Position numbers and translations under genes: made by a program. A stretch of DNA of 64,000 nucleotides from Ilyonectria destructans (taxonomy: Eukaryota > Ascomycota > Sordariomycetes > Hypocreales > Nectriaceae), in NCBI GenBank assembly GCA_020740775.1, contig JAHEWK010000011.1, positions 186,001-250,000 of the forward strand, given 5' to 3'. The notes below the pieces were generated by a model. The model saw only the letters and a list, made by a program, of their open reading frames with translations. It was not told where the DNA came from and searched no databases. Of the stretch, positions 34,950 through 47,057 are shown one piece after another; the first letter of the stretch is position 1; every line of letters starts with the position of its first letter.

Positions 34950-36636
34950 ATGGCTCAGAAGGTCGACGGCAGTGCCGTTCAGCAATTTGAACATGCATCA
35001 GACGCTTTCCCAAAAGACGAGCTCAAAGACTACGACTTGTGAGTCAACTTGGGTAACTGTTGGTCCAATCATCAATGATGTGCTCACGCTCTCGATTTAC
35101 AGAAATTCGGGCCTACAATTCGACAAGAACGCCGAAAAAAGACTTCGAAGAAAGATCGATCTGCACATCGTGCCTTTGGTTGCCATACTATACCTCTTCT
35201 GCTTCATCGATCGAACCAATATTGGTAGCCATCTGTTCCCAAATCACCAGTTAGTCAAGTCTAATATGCATCATTTAGGTAACGCCCGTCTCGCAAACTT
35301 CGAGCAAGACCTTGGCCTCCAAGGTAACGACTACAACTTGGTTCTCTCTGTGTTTTACATATCATACGCTCTCTTTGAGATCCCAGCTACACTCCTGTGC
35401 AAGATCATGGGACCGGGCTGGTTTATCCCCCTCACGACCTTCTTGTTTGGGATCTGTACGATTGGCACCGCTTTCGCCAACACAAAAGGCCAGATAATTG
35501 CCTGTCGCATTCTCCTCGGCATTTTCGAATCCGGCATGCTGCCTGGAATTGCCTACTATCTGTCTCGATGGTACCGCAGAGCTGAACTTTCGTTCCGTTT
35601 GGGTATGTATATCGTCATGGCGCCACTTTCGGGGGCTTTTGGAGGCCTCTTGGCGTCTGGGATCCTCAGTCTCGACCACTTTGGGTCTCTCAAAGAGTGG
35701 CGAATGATATTCGGCATCGAGGGTATCATTACGATTGGACTATCCCTCATTACTTTGGCTCTCCTTACAGACAACCCCAATACTGCCCGTTGGCTTAACG
35801 AAGAAGAAAAGACACTAGCTCTTGATCGAGTTAAGTCAGAGCGTGTGGCTCAAGACAGGGTACTCGACAAGGTGAACGCGACTAAGCTCAAGCGCGGAAT
35901 TATCAATCCTATTACCCTTTCAACCGCCTTCATTTTCCTCCTCAGTAACATTGTCGTTCTCGGAATCTCTTTTTTCCTACCTACGATTATCCGCACCATT
36001 TATCCGGAACAGACTAGAGTTCACCAGCAACTGCTAACAGTGCCCCCTTACATTGTTGGGAGCTTTTTCCTCCTCCTGGTCTCGTGGCTTGCAACGGTCT
36101 ACGATACTCGGCAGATCTTCCTTTTTCTCAGCGGTCCGCTGGTCATGGTCGGCTACGCAATGCTCCTCAAGAGTACAGATCCCACCGTACGATATGCTGC
36201 AATCTTCTTGACTGCAAGCTGTGCCTTTTTTGGTGGTTCTCTATCAAATGCCCAAGTCAGCGCCAACACCGTCTCTGATACAGCTCGCAATATCGCCATT
36301 AGCACTAACGGTAAGTCATATAAACTATCATCAATAGTGAACCTATACTTATATGCTGGGTTTACAGGCGTGTTTGGATATCTTGGAGGTCTTATTGCGA
36401 CTTGGACTTATCTTCCATGGGATGGGCCCATGTACCCGATTGGAAACGGGATCAACCTGGCGGTCTCAGCGGTCATCTCCATAACTTCGGTGACCTTCCT
36501 TTGGTGGATGAAGATGGACAACAAACGACGTGATGAAAAGACCCAAGCAGAGAAGGAGGAGGAATTGTCCGGCCTAACTCGAGAGCAGATCTCTGATCTC
36601 GATTGGAAGCATCCTGACTTCAGGTGGCGACCATAA
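34950..36636 (+). CDS. MFS transporter, DAL5/TNA1-type anion:cation symporter
   Basis: Four exons (introns 35039-35102, 35225-35278 and 36311-36367) give 503 residues. The introns happen to be free of stops, so unspliced DNA also reads open; splicing is chosen because it restores the family motif DRTNIGNARLANFEQD. Other typical parts are LRRKIDLHIVPLVAILYLFC, YALFEIPATLLCKIMGPGWF and GIFESGMLPGIAYYLSRWY. The last exon ends with LSGLTREQISDLDWKHPDFR. Members carry nicotinate, allantoate, pantothenate and similar organic anions. The neighbour is GH78 rhamnosidase, tail to tail, so a sugar-acid substrate is conceivable but not shown. Confidence 0.9.
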
Positions 36637-37379
36637 AAGTCTGAATGTCATCTGTTTCAATTCTAGTACTTACATTAGAGTTAGAGCACCGGCCCCTTCT
36701 CATCGCATGATTAAGTGGAAATAGGATTGTAGAAGCAATCTAAGTTAAAAGGGAGTTGAATTCTGTAAAATTACTCTCAACTACATTTAAACCATAGGCT
36801 CTAGAGTTCATTGTGAGGTTTCTTTTTGCAGGCTGACTTGACAGCTACCACGTGCTTCGTAAGTTACTTGGTACTCCGGACCGAGACGGGAGAGCGTAGT
36901 TCGACGTCATCGAGCATTGCCGTTCCTTGCTGCCGTTCATCTACGGTGGGAGTTCACTTTCTCCCCAGCTACAGGCATGCTATCCTTGAGACGTACTAGT
37001 TAAACCTCGGCAACCTTCCCGCTTAGGTATTCCGACGTGGGATCAGGAGAACTCTTGGACAAAACTGCGGCAGATTCGTTGGAATATCCACTAACTTGGT
37101 AGCTAAGGAGCTGAGGACTTCCGTCAGCACCAAGAGCTATCTAAAGACCATAAACACTGTAAACATTGTCACCAGCGCAGAATCCGTGGAACTGCATTTC
37201 GGAGGTCGAATTTATCTGCGACTGATTTTATAAAACAAATAAATCTTTGGTTTTGTGACAAGAAAAATTATGAAGAAACCCAAGTGTTTTAACATTTTAT
37301 TAGAGTGCTTCAGCGATATATAATTATCACAAGTACATGTGCAAGAGACTGCTCCACCTCTGGTTGTAATTCAGTACAG
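36637..37379. other. intergenic between convergent genes, no signal
   Basis: About 740 bp between two stop codons. AT-rich parts occur near 36660-36800 and 37200-37310, but no ORF, repeat or RNA was identified. Confidence 0.4.
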
Positions 37380-39902
37380 TCAGTAGCTCATGCGCACCTT
37401 CGACTGCTTAATCAAAATCATCTGGCCTGCCTTCACACTGAAGCTTGTGCTGCTGGTGGCCTTGCCATTTACTTTAAGAACTGTCTTGGAAAGAGGAATA
37501 AGCAACGGTTGAGGCAAGTGAACGACGCCAACGGAGCTCCCGTTCTTTGGGCTCTTGACTTCCATCTGCAGGAGGCCGTCTACAAATTTCCATTCAACGC
37601 TGATGTCACCGCGAGGAGTTCGCTGACGGCCCTTGGCCCACTTCAGATCAAGAGTTTGCGGTGCGATCTTCCACTCCTCGAAACCAGGCTTCGTGGGCTG
37701 AATTCCGAGGACGTATCGGCTCAGCTCAGCTGTAGGACCGGCGCTCCAGCCGTGGCAAAGGGAGGTTGCAACGCCGAGGCCGGGAGTGCCGTCTGCATTA
37801 AGTGTTTCCCAGAAGCAGTTGGTATAGTTGGCGTGGGAGGGGTTGGCCATTGGTGCCCAGAGGCTCTTGAGGAGAGTCTTCGCAGATTTGGTATCGCCAG
37901 AGTCGAAGGCAGCGCGTAGATGGTATGACGAAGCATACGGGCTGATCTTTTGAGCCCAGCCAGCCTTAGCAGTAGCTTTAGAGAAGGCGAGGGGGCCTGC
38001 CGGAAGGAAAAGCTCCTGGCCCATTGTCGAGAGGATTTCCAATGCTGAGATGTTGCCACTTGGTACCCCGGCTAATATTGCGAGAGCGTTTGCGTCCTGA
38101 GCAAATCCGCTTCGCATACTCTCAGAGAGGACATACGCACCCATAGCCGCGTCCCATAGCTGATTGTTCATAGCAACTCTAAGATTTTCAAGGCGCTGTT
38201 GGTAAATCGAAACATCAATGCCGGCGGCCTTCAGCAGAGGGGCTGTCTGAAGTAGCGAGTAGGCATATACGGCATTAAACTTCCCAACAACGCCAGTCTG
38301 CGCAGGATCATAATAGTTCCAATCGCCACCGAAGGAAGCCTGAGCTACAGAGAACAGGCCGTCTTCAAGCTGCGAGTGCGCCCAGTCTAGCATCAGAGCA
38401 ATCTGAGGGGCCCACCGGTTAGCGAAAGCGACATCGCCTGTCATCTCGTAGTTTTGCGCCAAGGCAGTGATGATGTTGAACGAGTAGCCTATGAGACCGG
38501 TAACATTGATTGGCAGGAGTTGCGTCAATGGCTCCTGTTGAATCTTGGCAACGGGGATGAAAAATCCAGGAGTGGTTTGATAGGACCCAAGAAGATCGAG
38601 GCTCCCATCAATAAACGATCGGGCATATGTGCTTGCGAAGGACGCCCTGACAGCGATGTCTAGGTCGCCGCTATAGGCAATCCTATCTCGCCTCGATCCA
38701 TCCACGATAGAATCGGCGGGATTGGTGCCCATAAGGAAGTCATCGAGGAAGCTTTTATCCGTGAGAGACGAGGAGTAGATCTCGTCGCCTGTGGGCGTCG
38801 CAGCCTTCAAGTTGCGGAATACAGCTGAGTGTGTAAAGGCTGCACCGAGGCCAAAGGAGCCGTAAAACACAGAAGACTGACTGAAGGAGAAGACCGTCTT
38901 ATTGTCGATAGAGATGCTGATGTCAGTCATGTCGACATTAGCCCGAACCGTGTGCCATTCGTTAAGAGCGAGAGTCTTAGGAAGCTTGGCAGAGTCAAGG
39001 AGCGTATTTAGGTTAGTTGGTCCAGCATATGCAGAGATAGAACCGCCGAGGACATCGCACGAGATGTATATGCCAGAATTCAATGTGTCGGCCAGGACTG
39101 AGAACCCAAATTCGCCAGTCAGAGGCTTGACCTCAAATTCAAGAACGTAGCTGGTATACTGAACGGCGCTGGTGAGAATCTGAGGCACGGCACTCTCTAC
39201 TAGAGCGCCCTCATCGGTGACCTCCCAAAAGTCGGGGATAGATCCTTTGGGGATTTCGGTCAGCTGGATAGTTCTTGCGCCAGCGTGCCAGATCCGGGTC
39301 AGGTCTTTATCGGAGCATTCGAAACTACCCGCAAGTTTGGTCAGAGGTGTAGTATCGACAGTATGCTTAACGCCAATCTTCTTGAGAGTGAGAGTTCCGG
39401 GAGAAGTGAGGTTCAGCTTCTGGTAGCGAAATGCGCCTTGGATTAGGCGATTCGTGACCGTTGATCTCTTGGTGATGTTGTATTGATTCACGCGATAATT
39501 GTCCATCGCAGCAGCTAGGGGGAGGGGTCCATCGCTCTAAAGAAAAGGATGTGAGTCTCGACGAGATTGGTGTGACGGCGGGCCATGAAAGTTGATGAGA
39601 TTTCTTACCATGAAGATATCGAGTGCAGCTCTTGACTCTGCATACGTGATTTGGAACATGGAGGTGTCTCCCTTGACGGAGACGACCTCAAATGTCGGGA
39701 AACCCTCCACATTGTAGTCATAGTCAAGGACTAATATAGCAGGCGATTTGCCATCGGAGGTGAGAGTAGTGGAACCTTTTGATCCAAATGTGACTTTGGC
39801 ATCCGCATCTCGAGCAACGTGATCAAGTTGAGCAGGTCGGGCGGCAACCAGTGCAGTCCAGCTTGTGATAGTAAACACATATAGAAGGGGCCTGAATATC
39901 AT
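37380..39902 (-). CDS. GH78-type alpha-L-rhamnosidase
   Basis: Two exons (intron 39608-39537) encode 816 residues with an N-terminal signal peptide (LLYVFTITSWTALVAA). A beta-sandwich region with AAMDNYRVNQYNIT leads to the (alpha/alpha)6 barrel. The key GH78 motif appears as VDGSRRDRIAYSGDL at about residues 376-390, with GDWNYYD and a late ATSLCHGWSAGPTAELSRY. A concanavalin-like segment at about residues 195-345 (FEVKPLTGEFGFSVLADT to AFTHSAVFRNLKA) is inserted ahead of the catalytic motif. The secreted enzyme would release L-rhamnose from pectin side chains or plant glycosides. The gene is intact, with one intron and normal length. Confidence 0.9.
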
Positions 39903-41640
39903 TTTTCGGGAAAATTACGACAAGATGAGCGATGGGATAGAGAATTATGAGGCAGAATGGCAAAGGGAGTAAGAATAGCAGAAGTATGAAGGCTTTGTTT
40001 GGCGATATGAGAAAGAATCGGTGAGGTGGGAGCTCTAGGCTTCAAGAGGCTTCCAATTTAGCTCTCTTTATAACCTATGACTGCACTGAAGCCATGCCCA
40101 CCTGTCTGGGGCTTTTGCCAAGATATATAAAGGACATTATCAGCTCTATTGTGGACCGTTCCCTTTTGCTAGCTGACTTGGCAGTTTCGCTCCCCAGGCC
40201 TCCTCGGAAATGAACTGCGGGGAAACCGAGAGAGCGGATAGACCTACTCCGGGCGCTAGTAATTATGATGCAATCATTCCTCAGGATGTGGGCAAACCTG
40301 AAGAGCTTTGACACGGACTCGGTCGTTTGGGGGCTTGACTACTTGTGAGGTCCTCGGTGTGCACGAGCCGAAGAGTACGAGATTGGTATGAACAGCAAGG
40401 TTCCAGGGTAGACAGTTCTTCTCCCACGAGGCAATCACCAGCGATGTGTCGTCCAAAGATATGCTTGCTGTAGCTAGGCGTGGGAAATGATATTATATTC
40501 ATCGTTTGCCTCATGAAATCCTCGCTCGAAATCCGCCTGCAACCTCCGACACCATTCATGTAGGAGGTACTTGCTGTAAGTCTAGGATCCTCTTTCTCTC
40601 TCCGTATTGCCTTCCGGGCTCTCCATGAACTGGAAGATTCGATGCGTTCTACTCGGTATTCGGGTAAATATTCCAGGGGGGGCCATACCGAATGACCGGT
40701 ACAGGTCAGTAAATACGCTAGCATCCTGAACACGTACCACAGTGGATTCGGCTACCCGATCCTTATAACCGTAATAAGCAGAGACTTCTGGGTGCCCGAA
40801 TCCCCGGTAGATACAAGAATACGAGAGTGCGAGGCGAAGTACGAGAAACTCGGGTTATCAAGAACATCTTAGCGACTGCGCGCAGGCATCAGTGAACCAC
40901 TACTAAATACCCTGTCTAGTCCGTTCCACCTTGGATGAGGTTGAGATCACCGTACCTCGTGTAAAGTTGAGATCACTGTTGAACTCCATCCTCTCATTTA
41001 TCATCTTCAGGGTAATTACGCGGTATTGGCCATAGGGATACGAGCCAGGGAACACCTGCTCCTGGAGGGTAGCATAAGAGAGACATCTGTACCCGGGACC
41101 CTGACAGTAATGCAATTCACGCTGCGGTGTAAACTGTGCTTTCCCAGCCTCTGCAGATCAACTGATCCACTGATCAGATGATACACTCCATCTGCGAGCG
41201 GGACTACAAGTCGGATTTCCCCAGTCTGTAGCTTCTTCCGAGGTGCCGGGACAATCTAGAACTGCGGGGTACCCAGAACTGCGGAGTACCCCAGATCGGA
41301 TTGAGATACCCCAGATCGGACTGACATACTCCGATGTATTGGTCAACGTCTCCGTGCAAACAAGGCGGAGTATATTGTGCCGAACCGGAAACCATCTCAA
41401 GGTTCTCACGTGTCTAAACTCGCTCATATTTGCCGCGAGTATGATCTTTTCGGGTCATGTCAGCTAGTCATGCCAGCTAGCGTTCGTCCCGACCCATGTT
41501 TCCTTTGTATTTATGGAGAAAATCTTGATCTGCGTAGCGTTAGAAGAACGTACATAAGACCTCGGCTCCCTGGCCTCATATCAATCGACACCGACACAGG
41601 CTTTTCTGATCACCTATATGGTCGACATTGAACTATCGCC
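39903..41640. promoter_or_regulatory. divergent intergenic region between GH78 and GH79 genes
   Basis: About 1.7 kb lies between two genes that start away from each other. TATA-like sequences for the rhamnosidase occur on the minus strand near 40070 and 40125. The duplicated CGG-containing block at 41258-41330 is listed separately. The open frame at 40281-40733 (minus) has no recognisable features and is not called. Confidence 0.4.
41258..41330. repeat. two adjacent short tandem duplications with CGG triplets
   Basis: AGAACTGCGGRGTACCC occurs twice in a row (41258 and 41275). CCAGATCGGAYTGASATAC-type 20-mers then occur twice in a row (41291 and 41311). All copies carry a CGG triplet, the half-site of Zn2Cys6 regulators. 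They lie 310-385 bp upstream of the GH79 start. Confidence 0.75.
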
Positions 41641-43590
41641 ATGTTTAAACGTTTTGCCATTGCTACGGCCTTGGGTGTCGCTGGTGCCAGTGCTGCTGGG
41701 GTGACGTATCCCGTCCCTTCAAAGGTACCGTCCAGCGCCGTGAAGCTAGATTCTACCCCATTGGGCGTTTCGTGAGTCATATTCGGGCACAAAGATGTCC
41801 CAGTTCCTTTAGCGCGATCCAGGGTTTTGACTTTTATAGTTTCGAGTTCTTCATGTGGCCATCATACATGACCAACGTCACACCACCTCTACAATGCCTC
41901 GACCACTTCTCCACGCTCTATGGCAAAAAGATTCCTATCAGGATCGGCGGCACAACTCAGGATAGAGCAACATACGATCCAAACTTTGAGGGCTACGTCT
42001 CTTACCATGTCGACAACCCTTTAGACGCCCCAATGAACTTGACTTATGGACCCAAGTTCTTTGATTTGATCCGTAAGTGGCATGATAACTGAGATGAAGA
42101 ATAAATTGTGCTAACACAAATTCAGCCGAATTTGGTGCTGAAACCATGCTAGGTATGCTCTTATTGTCTCTGCTAGCTTATTGAGGGAAGGAAATGACTA
42201 AATCTTTAGGTTTCAATCGCGGTGACGACAACATTACCAATACACTTGAAGCAGTGATGGAGGCTAAGGCTCGGGCTGGACACAATCTGGGGGCCATTGA
42301 ACTCGGAAATGAGCCTGATCGTAAGTGGAATATCAATGTGTCGAAATAGCAACCTTCTAATTCAGAGTCCAGTCTACTACGCATTCTGGAATAAACCAAT
42401 AGCTGTTGCTCCCTGGAACAACTCTCAGGAAGGCAGCAGCGCAGCAGAATGGGCTCAGGCTTTCATCAATCGCTGGAAGAGCCCTCTCCCTATCCTATCC
42501 GCCGGTGCATACGCTGTGCCAATTCCTCTCTACGACAACTATCCTGATACAAACTACTTGATAAACGAGGCTTACAATGCCAGCGTCAAGGCTGGGACCA
42601 AGTCGTACTGCACGCATCTCTATGCTCTATCCGGTGGTACTACCTTGGACACTGAGATGAACCATTTGAGAACGGTTGCCGATTTGTCACACTTTGTCGA
42701 CAAGATCGCAACAGCCAAGTCCATTAACCGGCCTTATATAATTGGTAAGGTCATTCTTTCATACACACAGTTATCCATTTGTTCAAGCTGCTTTGCCGAT
42801 TTGCATCAAGTTGTACTAATATCGAATAATGTTTTGTAGGTGAGACTGGCTTTCATGGGTCCGATGAGGAGATGGATGCTACCTTTGGTGGTGCCCTTCA
42901 GGTCCTTGACAAGACCCTCCTAGCTCTATCGATTGGCATCGAGAGACTTTACTACCATCAAGGTACTATTAACCAAGGTAAATTATACAAGCTGCCCTCA
43001 TTTAAGCAACCAATAACTAATGTTTGGGCAAGCATTCTTCAATTGGTGGTCAGACAATCAGGTCGAGGCGCCATTTTACGGTGCTTGGATGGTTGGTTTA
43101 GCTGTTCAAGGTGCTGACCACATCGTTGCTAGCGATGATGGCACCGACTCCTTTGCGCAGTACATCCTCTACAAGCGCGGCAAGCCCTTCAAGGCCGTGC
43201 TTATTAACACTGACTACTACTCTGGCACTGGCAAGCGAAACAGCACAACCTTTACTCTTAAAGGCTTGAAGAGCGCGAAGGTCAAGGCTCTGCGAATGGC
43301 TGCGCCATCCAGTGATGTTACTACCACCCTGAAACAGGCGAATCCGTTTAATGAACTTACAATTGGAGGTAAGAATACTGCTCCGACGATATGAACCAAT
43401 CTTGCGAATCCACATCGCCCTCTAAAGGGATCTTACTGCAGGGATGCTGATTTTTTGGTGATTAGGTCAATACTTTAAGAACTCAGATTGTTCAATCAAA
43501 GGCAAAAAGAAGTTGGAGGTTTCTATTGTACAAAAGGGACAAGTTACATTTAAGCTAGCAGCCTCTGAAGCTATCTTGGTGTATTTCTAA
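41641..43590 (+). CDS. GH79 beta-glucuronidase
   Basis: Eight exons (introns 41772-41839, 42073-42125, 42153-42209, 42321-42372, 42745-42839, 42978-43032 and 43369-43465) join to 490 residues. One exon is only 27 nt. The signal peptide is FAIATALGVAGASAA. The acid/base Glu lies in IELGNEPD (about residue 165) and the nucleophile in IIGETGFHG (about residue 293). FEFFMWP, RIGGTTQDRATYDP and HQGTINQAFFNWWSDNQ are further family features. The C-terminal beta domain begins near SDDGTDSFAQYILYKRGKP. It would act outside the cell on glucuronic acid caps, for example of arabinogalactan. All junctions keep frame, so the gene is probably active. Confidence 0.92.
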
Positions 43591-44615
43591 GTACTAGATA
43601 CTACGAGGTCTAGGGCAGCGTACCTAGCTCACGACATACCAAGGCAATAGTATCTGTGATGCTCAAAGTTGCTATTGGACGGGCAACGTTTCCGTATTAA
43701 ATGGGAACAGCCTGTTCAATTGTTAGTCTGGTTAGCTGCGTTAGGAAATAAATAAGCTATTGTCTGTCGGGATATTTTGAAAGTCATCCAGGTCCAGAAT
43801 TGTTGTGCTGGGTACTTTCTAGAGACATGCCCGAGGGGGATGTTTAGCGTCGGCTTCGTCGGCATATCCAGCTGCTCCGAAACGCCATTATCTTCTCGTC
43901 CTTCCCTTCCTCCCTCCTCCATATCACGAACTCAGCCTCTAGGCACTAGTTTCCTAAGTCTAGAATATTAGGTAGCAAAATGAGGTAGTTGGTAGCACAT
44001 GCTGAATATGTCGCTGCCCAACCTGCAGCCACAATGGAGCCCCGGAGGACAAAGAGTCCACAAGAGCCAATCGCTAAGGCAGTTAAGGGGAAGGAAACTG
44101 TGCCTAACGCTAGGTACTTGTAAGCACAAGGATGACACATTTTATAGGTTGGCACCACGCAAGCCACAAGCACTGCTAAACCCTGTAGATGCAGATTGCG
44201 GCCAACCGCGTATCAGTTCAACCTTCAGCTCTGCGCCTCCATTAAAAAATTGGCTCGTTTGCAAAGGGCCTGGTGTCGTCCCCGTGGTGTGATTCGCCGT
44301 TGTCCTTGGTTGAACCAGGCCACCACTATGACCGGGGGCCGTTGCTGTATGATGGGCAATGTGTGGGGAGGAATCGCAGTCTATATGTACCATGCTTCAG
44401 CCATCCTATATTATTATCTCAGCTTATGCTGTTCCTCCAAATTACCGGCCGGGTTGGTCATAGAACAACCACTGCCCCCGACCCCCTACAGAACGGATCT
44501 GTATAGCCTGCTGTCTATTCCCGAGCCACATCTTTATGATTGCTTTGATGAAGATAAAGACCACAAATCCATATCGTGCTTCTGAGTACCGTCAAATTAG
44601 TAACATCAAATAGCC
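43591..44615. other. intergenic, no supported gene
   Basis: Several short frames exist on both strands, none with recognisable protein sequence. It forms the 5' region of the next HET gene. Confidence 0.4.
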
Positions 44616-47057
44616 ATGACGTCCAGCTCTGATAGCTGGGAAACCGACGAGTCGGGTGACCAACATGCATCTCCGACGGGCGCGGGCGCAGAGACCCTTC
44701 CGTTGCTTTCTGTTCCCGACCATATGTCGCGTCCCAACGACAAGCTATGCGGCGTCTGCGAAAGCCTCCACCTCAACCCCAGGCGTTTCGTCGTCCTACC
44801 TGGTGACAAGGAATCGAGCAAGTCGAACAAGCTGGACATTCACCTCGGCAAGGTGGAGGATATGAAGAATAAGATGGACTGCCCGCTATGCCGCCTCGTG
44901 CTGGTGGCTTTGGGCGGAGACGAGGTCCCGACACACGAAGATAACGAGCCAATTAAGGTCGGCATGAGCTGGAATACCAAAGGCCCATCCCCAGATCCCA
45001 GGGCGCCGTGGAACCACCTACCCGAAGTTCGCGTCCTGAGCCCGTACGTACGCAAGCAGAGCAGGGGCTCTGTATCCAAGAGACTCAACCTCTTCCCTGA
45101 GATCACCCTCCTAGCCAACGACTCGCCGACGAATTCCATTGCGTACTTCATACGCCCTATCCGTCAGGACATGATCGACTTTGCCCTAGTGCGGAGATGG
45201 CTGGCTCTCTGCCATACGCACCACGGTAAGGGCTGCCGTAGGAACCCTATCCTAAAGGAGTTGAGCAGATCCCATCCCGCCAAGGAAGTGCCTGACTTCC
45301 GGTGCATCGACGTAGAACAAGACTGCTTGGTTACCTTGCCGGTCGGATGCCGATATGCGGCGTTGAGCTACGTCTGGGGCCGGCAAAGGTTCTTCTCGAC
45401 AGTCATATCCAATGTCAAGTCCCTCGAAGAGCCCCACGCTCTTAATAAGCCTGAGTATCTGGTCCAGATTCCGCCCACCGTCAAGGACGCCATCCATGTT
45501 ACGAAGAATATCGGCATGAGATACCTGTGGGTTGACACCCTGTGTATCGTCCAGGATGACTTTGAGAAAAAGCCGGCAACAATCAAGAAGATGGACCTGA
45601 TCTACGGCGCGGCAGACTTAGTGATAGTCGCCGCAGGCAGCGAGAATGCGTATTCCGGCATCGCTGGCGTTCTTCCCGGCTCCCGAAGGTCACGACAGCC
45701 GATGGAAGAGATAGCGCCAGATTTTCGACTGGCGTTTAGATCCAGATATGCAGACTCCATGCAAAATGTACCATACTCCTCCCGCGGCTGGACGTAAGTT
45801 CGAACCCAATCACATTCCGCATGTTCTAACCCCAAAGCTAATGAGCTCGCATGTAGATTCCAGGAGACGGACTTTGCCCTACGATCTCTCGTCTTCGTTG
45901 ACGGCAAGGTCGCCTTTCGCTGCCAGGGCAACGACGCGTGGGAGGAGCACGTATTCGAACCTCCACACGAGATCAGGGGACAAGGGGGTAGTCACGGCCG
46001 CACATCCGAGGTCGACGATATCGGCCAATACGAAGGCCTTATTCAGGCCTATTCGAAACGCGTGCTGTCGTACGAGGCGGACGTATACAACGCCTTCGCC
46101 GGCGTAGCGCGGAAAATGATGTGCCAGCTTGATAGCGACCTCTGTCATGGAATGCCGACCGTCTACTTCGATTGGTTCCTCCTTTGGGGCCCCGTCTCCG
46201 ACCAGGTCCGGCGGCTCTCCGACCAGGTCCGGCAGCTCTCGGAGGGACCCGGGCTACCCATCGGCCCGAGTTGGTCTTGGTCCGGCTGGGTCGGCTGCTC
46301 GTGGCCGCATTTGTGGGATTGGTACAATAGGAGCATCGCGCGTGTTAAGAAAGCGATCCGGAAGCGGACCTGGATTATCTGGTACCAGCGGGAGCGACAC
46401 GAGTCGACGGACTGTAAGCGCCTCCTGAGGCGCAACAACGTCAACGGCAGAGTCGGCTCCAGTTTCAAGGCCAACCGAAACTTCTACGGTTCACGGCCTC
46501 AGCGACGTTTTGGCGGCTTGGACTGCTCACGGGTCGAGCCCACCAAGCTGGTGCTGACGGATATCAACCCCCCGACCTACGTGGATGACACTCTCAGTAA
46601 TCACAGCGGCTCGGGCTTCCTCCAGTTCTGGACCGTGTCGCTCACCCTACGACTCGCTGAGCCGATCAGCCCTGACACATATAGAGGGCCAGTGCATAGG
46701 CGCAAGAGGCTGGGAATCTTTGGCCGCAGCGGACGGGAACTCGGCACCATCACGGTGCAGCCGCCCTGGTTGGAGGACAACCCGGTTCCAGAGGAAAGAG
46801 AATTCATCCTCCTTTGCGAGGGGAGGGATAAACGAGCAGAGAACGGCATGTGTGACAACGAGGAGGGGTGGAGGTACATGGCCATGCTAATCGAGTGGCG
46901 GGACAAGGAAGGTGGGAAGACTACGATGGGGTCGATTATCTGCGATAACAAGCCTAGTATGTATGCTGAGCGGGTTTCTATCGGGTCCATTGGGAAGATG
47001 GACTTGAAGGAGGCACTTGGGGATGGCCCGGTTTGGAAGGAGATTATTCTCGGCTAA
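44616..47057 (+). CDS. HET-domain protein with N-terminal cysteine motif
   Basis: Two exons (intron 45794-45856) encode 792 residues. The N-terminus has KLCGVCESLHL and CPLCRLVLVAL, the paired cysteine motif seen before many HET domains. The HET core is GCRYAALSYVWG at residues 244-255, YLWVDTLCIVQDD at about 303-315, MDLIYGAADLVIVAAG and SSRGWTFQETDFA, the last formed across the intron. The C-terminal region has LPIGPSWSWSGWVG and a final segment with YMAMLIEWRDKEGGK. Between them is a 7-residue tandem repeat (SDQVRRL, SDQVRQL). The expected role is non-self recognition and cell death; the partner is unknown. No death effector domain is recognised. Confidence 0.9.
46195..46236 (+). repeat. 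21-bp in-frame tandem duplication in the HET gene
   Basis: Two nearly identical 21-bp units start at 46195 and 46216 and encode SDQVRRL and SDQVRQL. They differ by one base in the Arg/Gln codon. Confidence 0.8.

Noticed and set aside
37305..37919. 204-codon plus-strand frame
   Set aside because: It lies antisense to the GH78 coding sequence and has no recognisable domain; it is a shadow frame.
40281..40733. 150-codon minus-strand frame
   Set aside because: Low-complexity Arg/Ser-rich translation without recognisable features, lying in the GH78/GH79 intergenic region.
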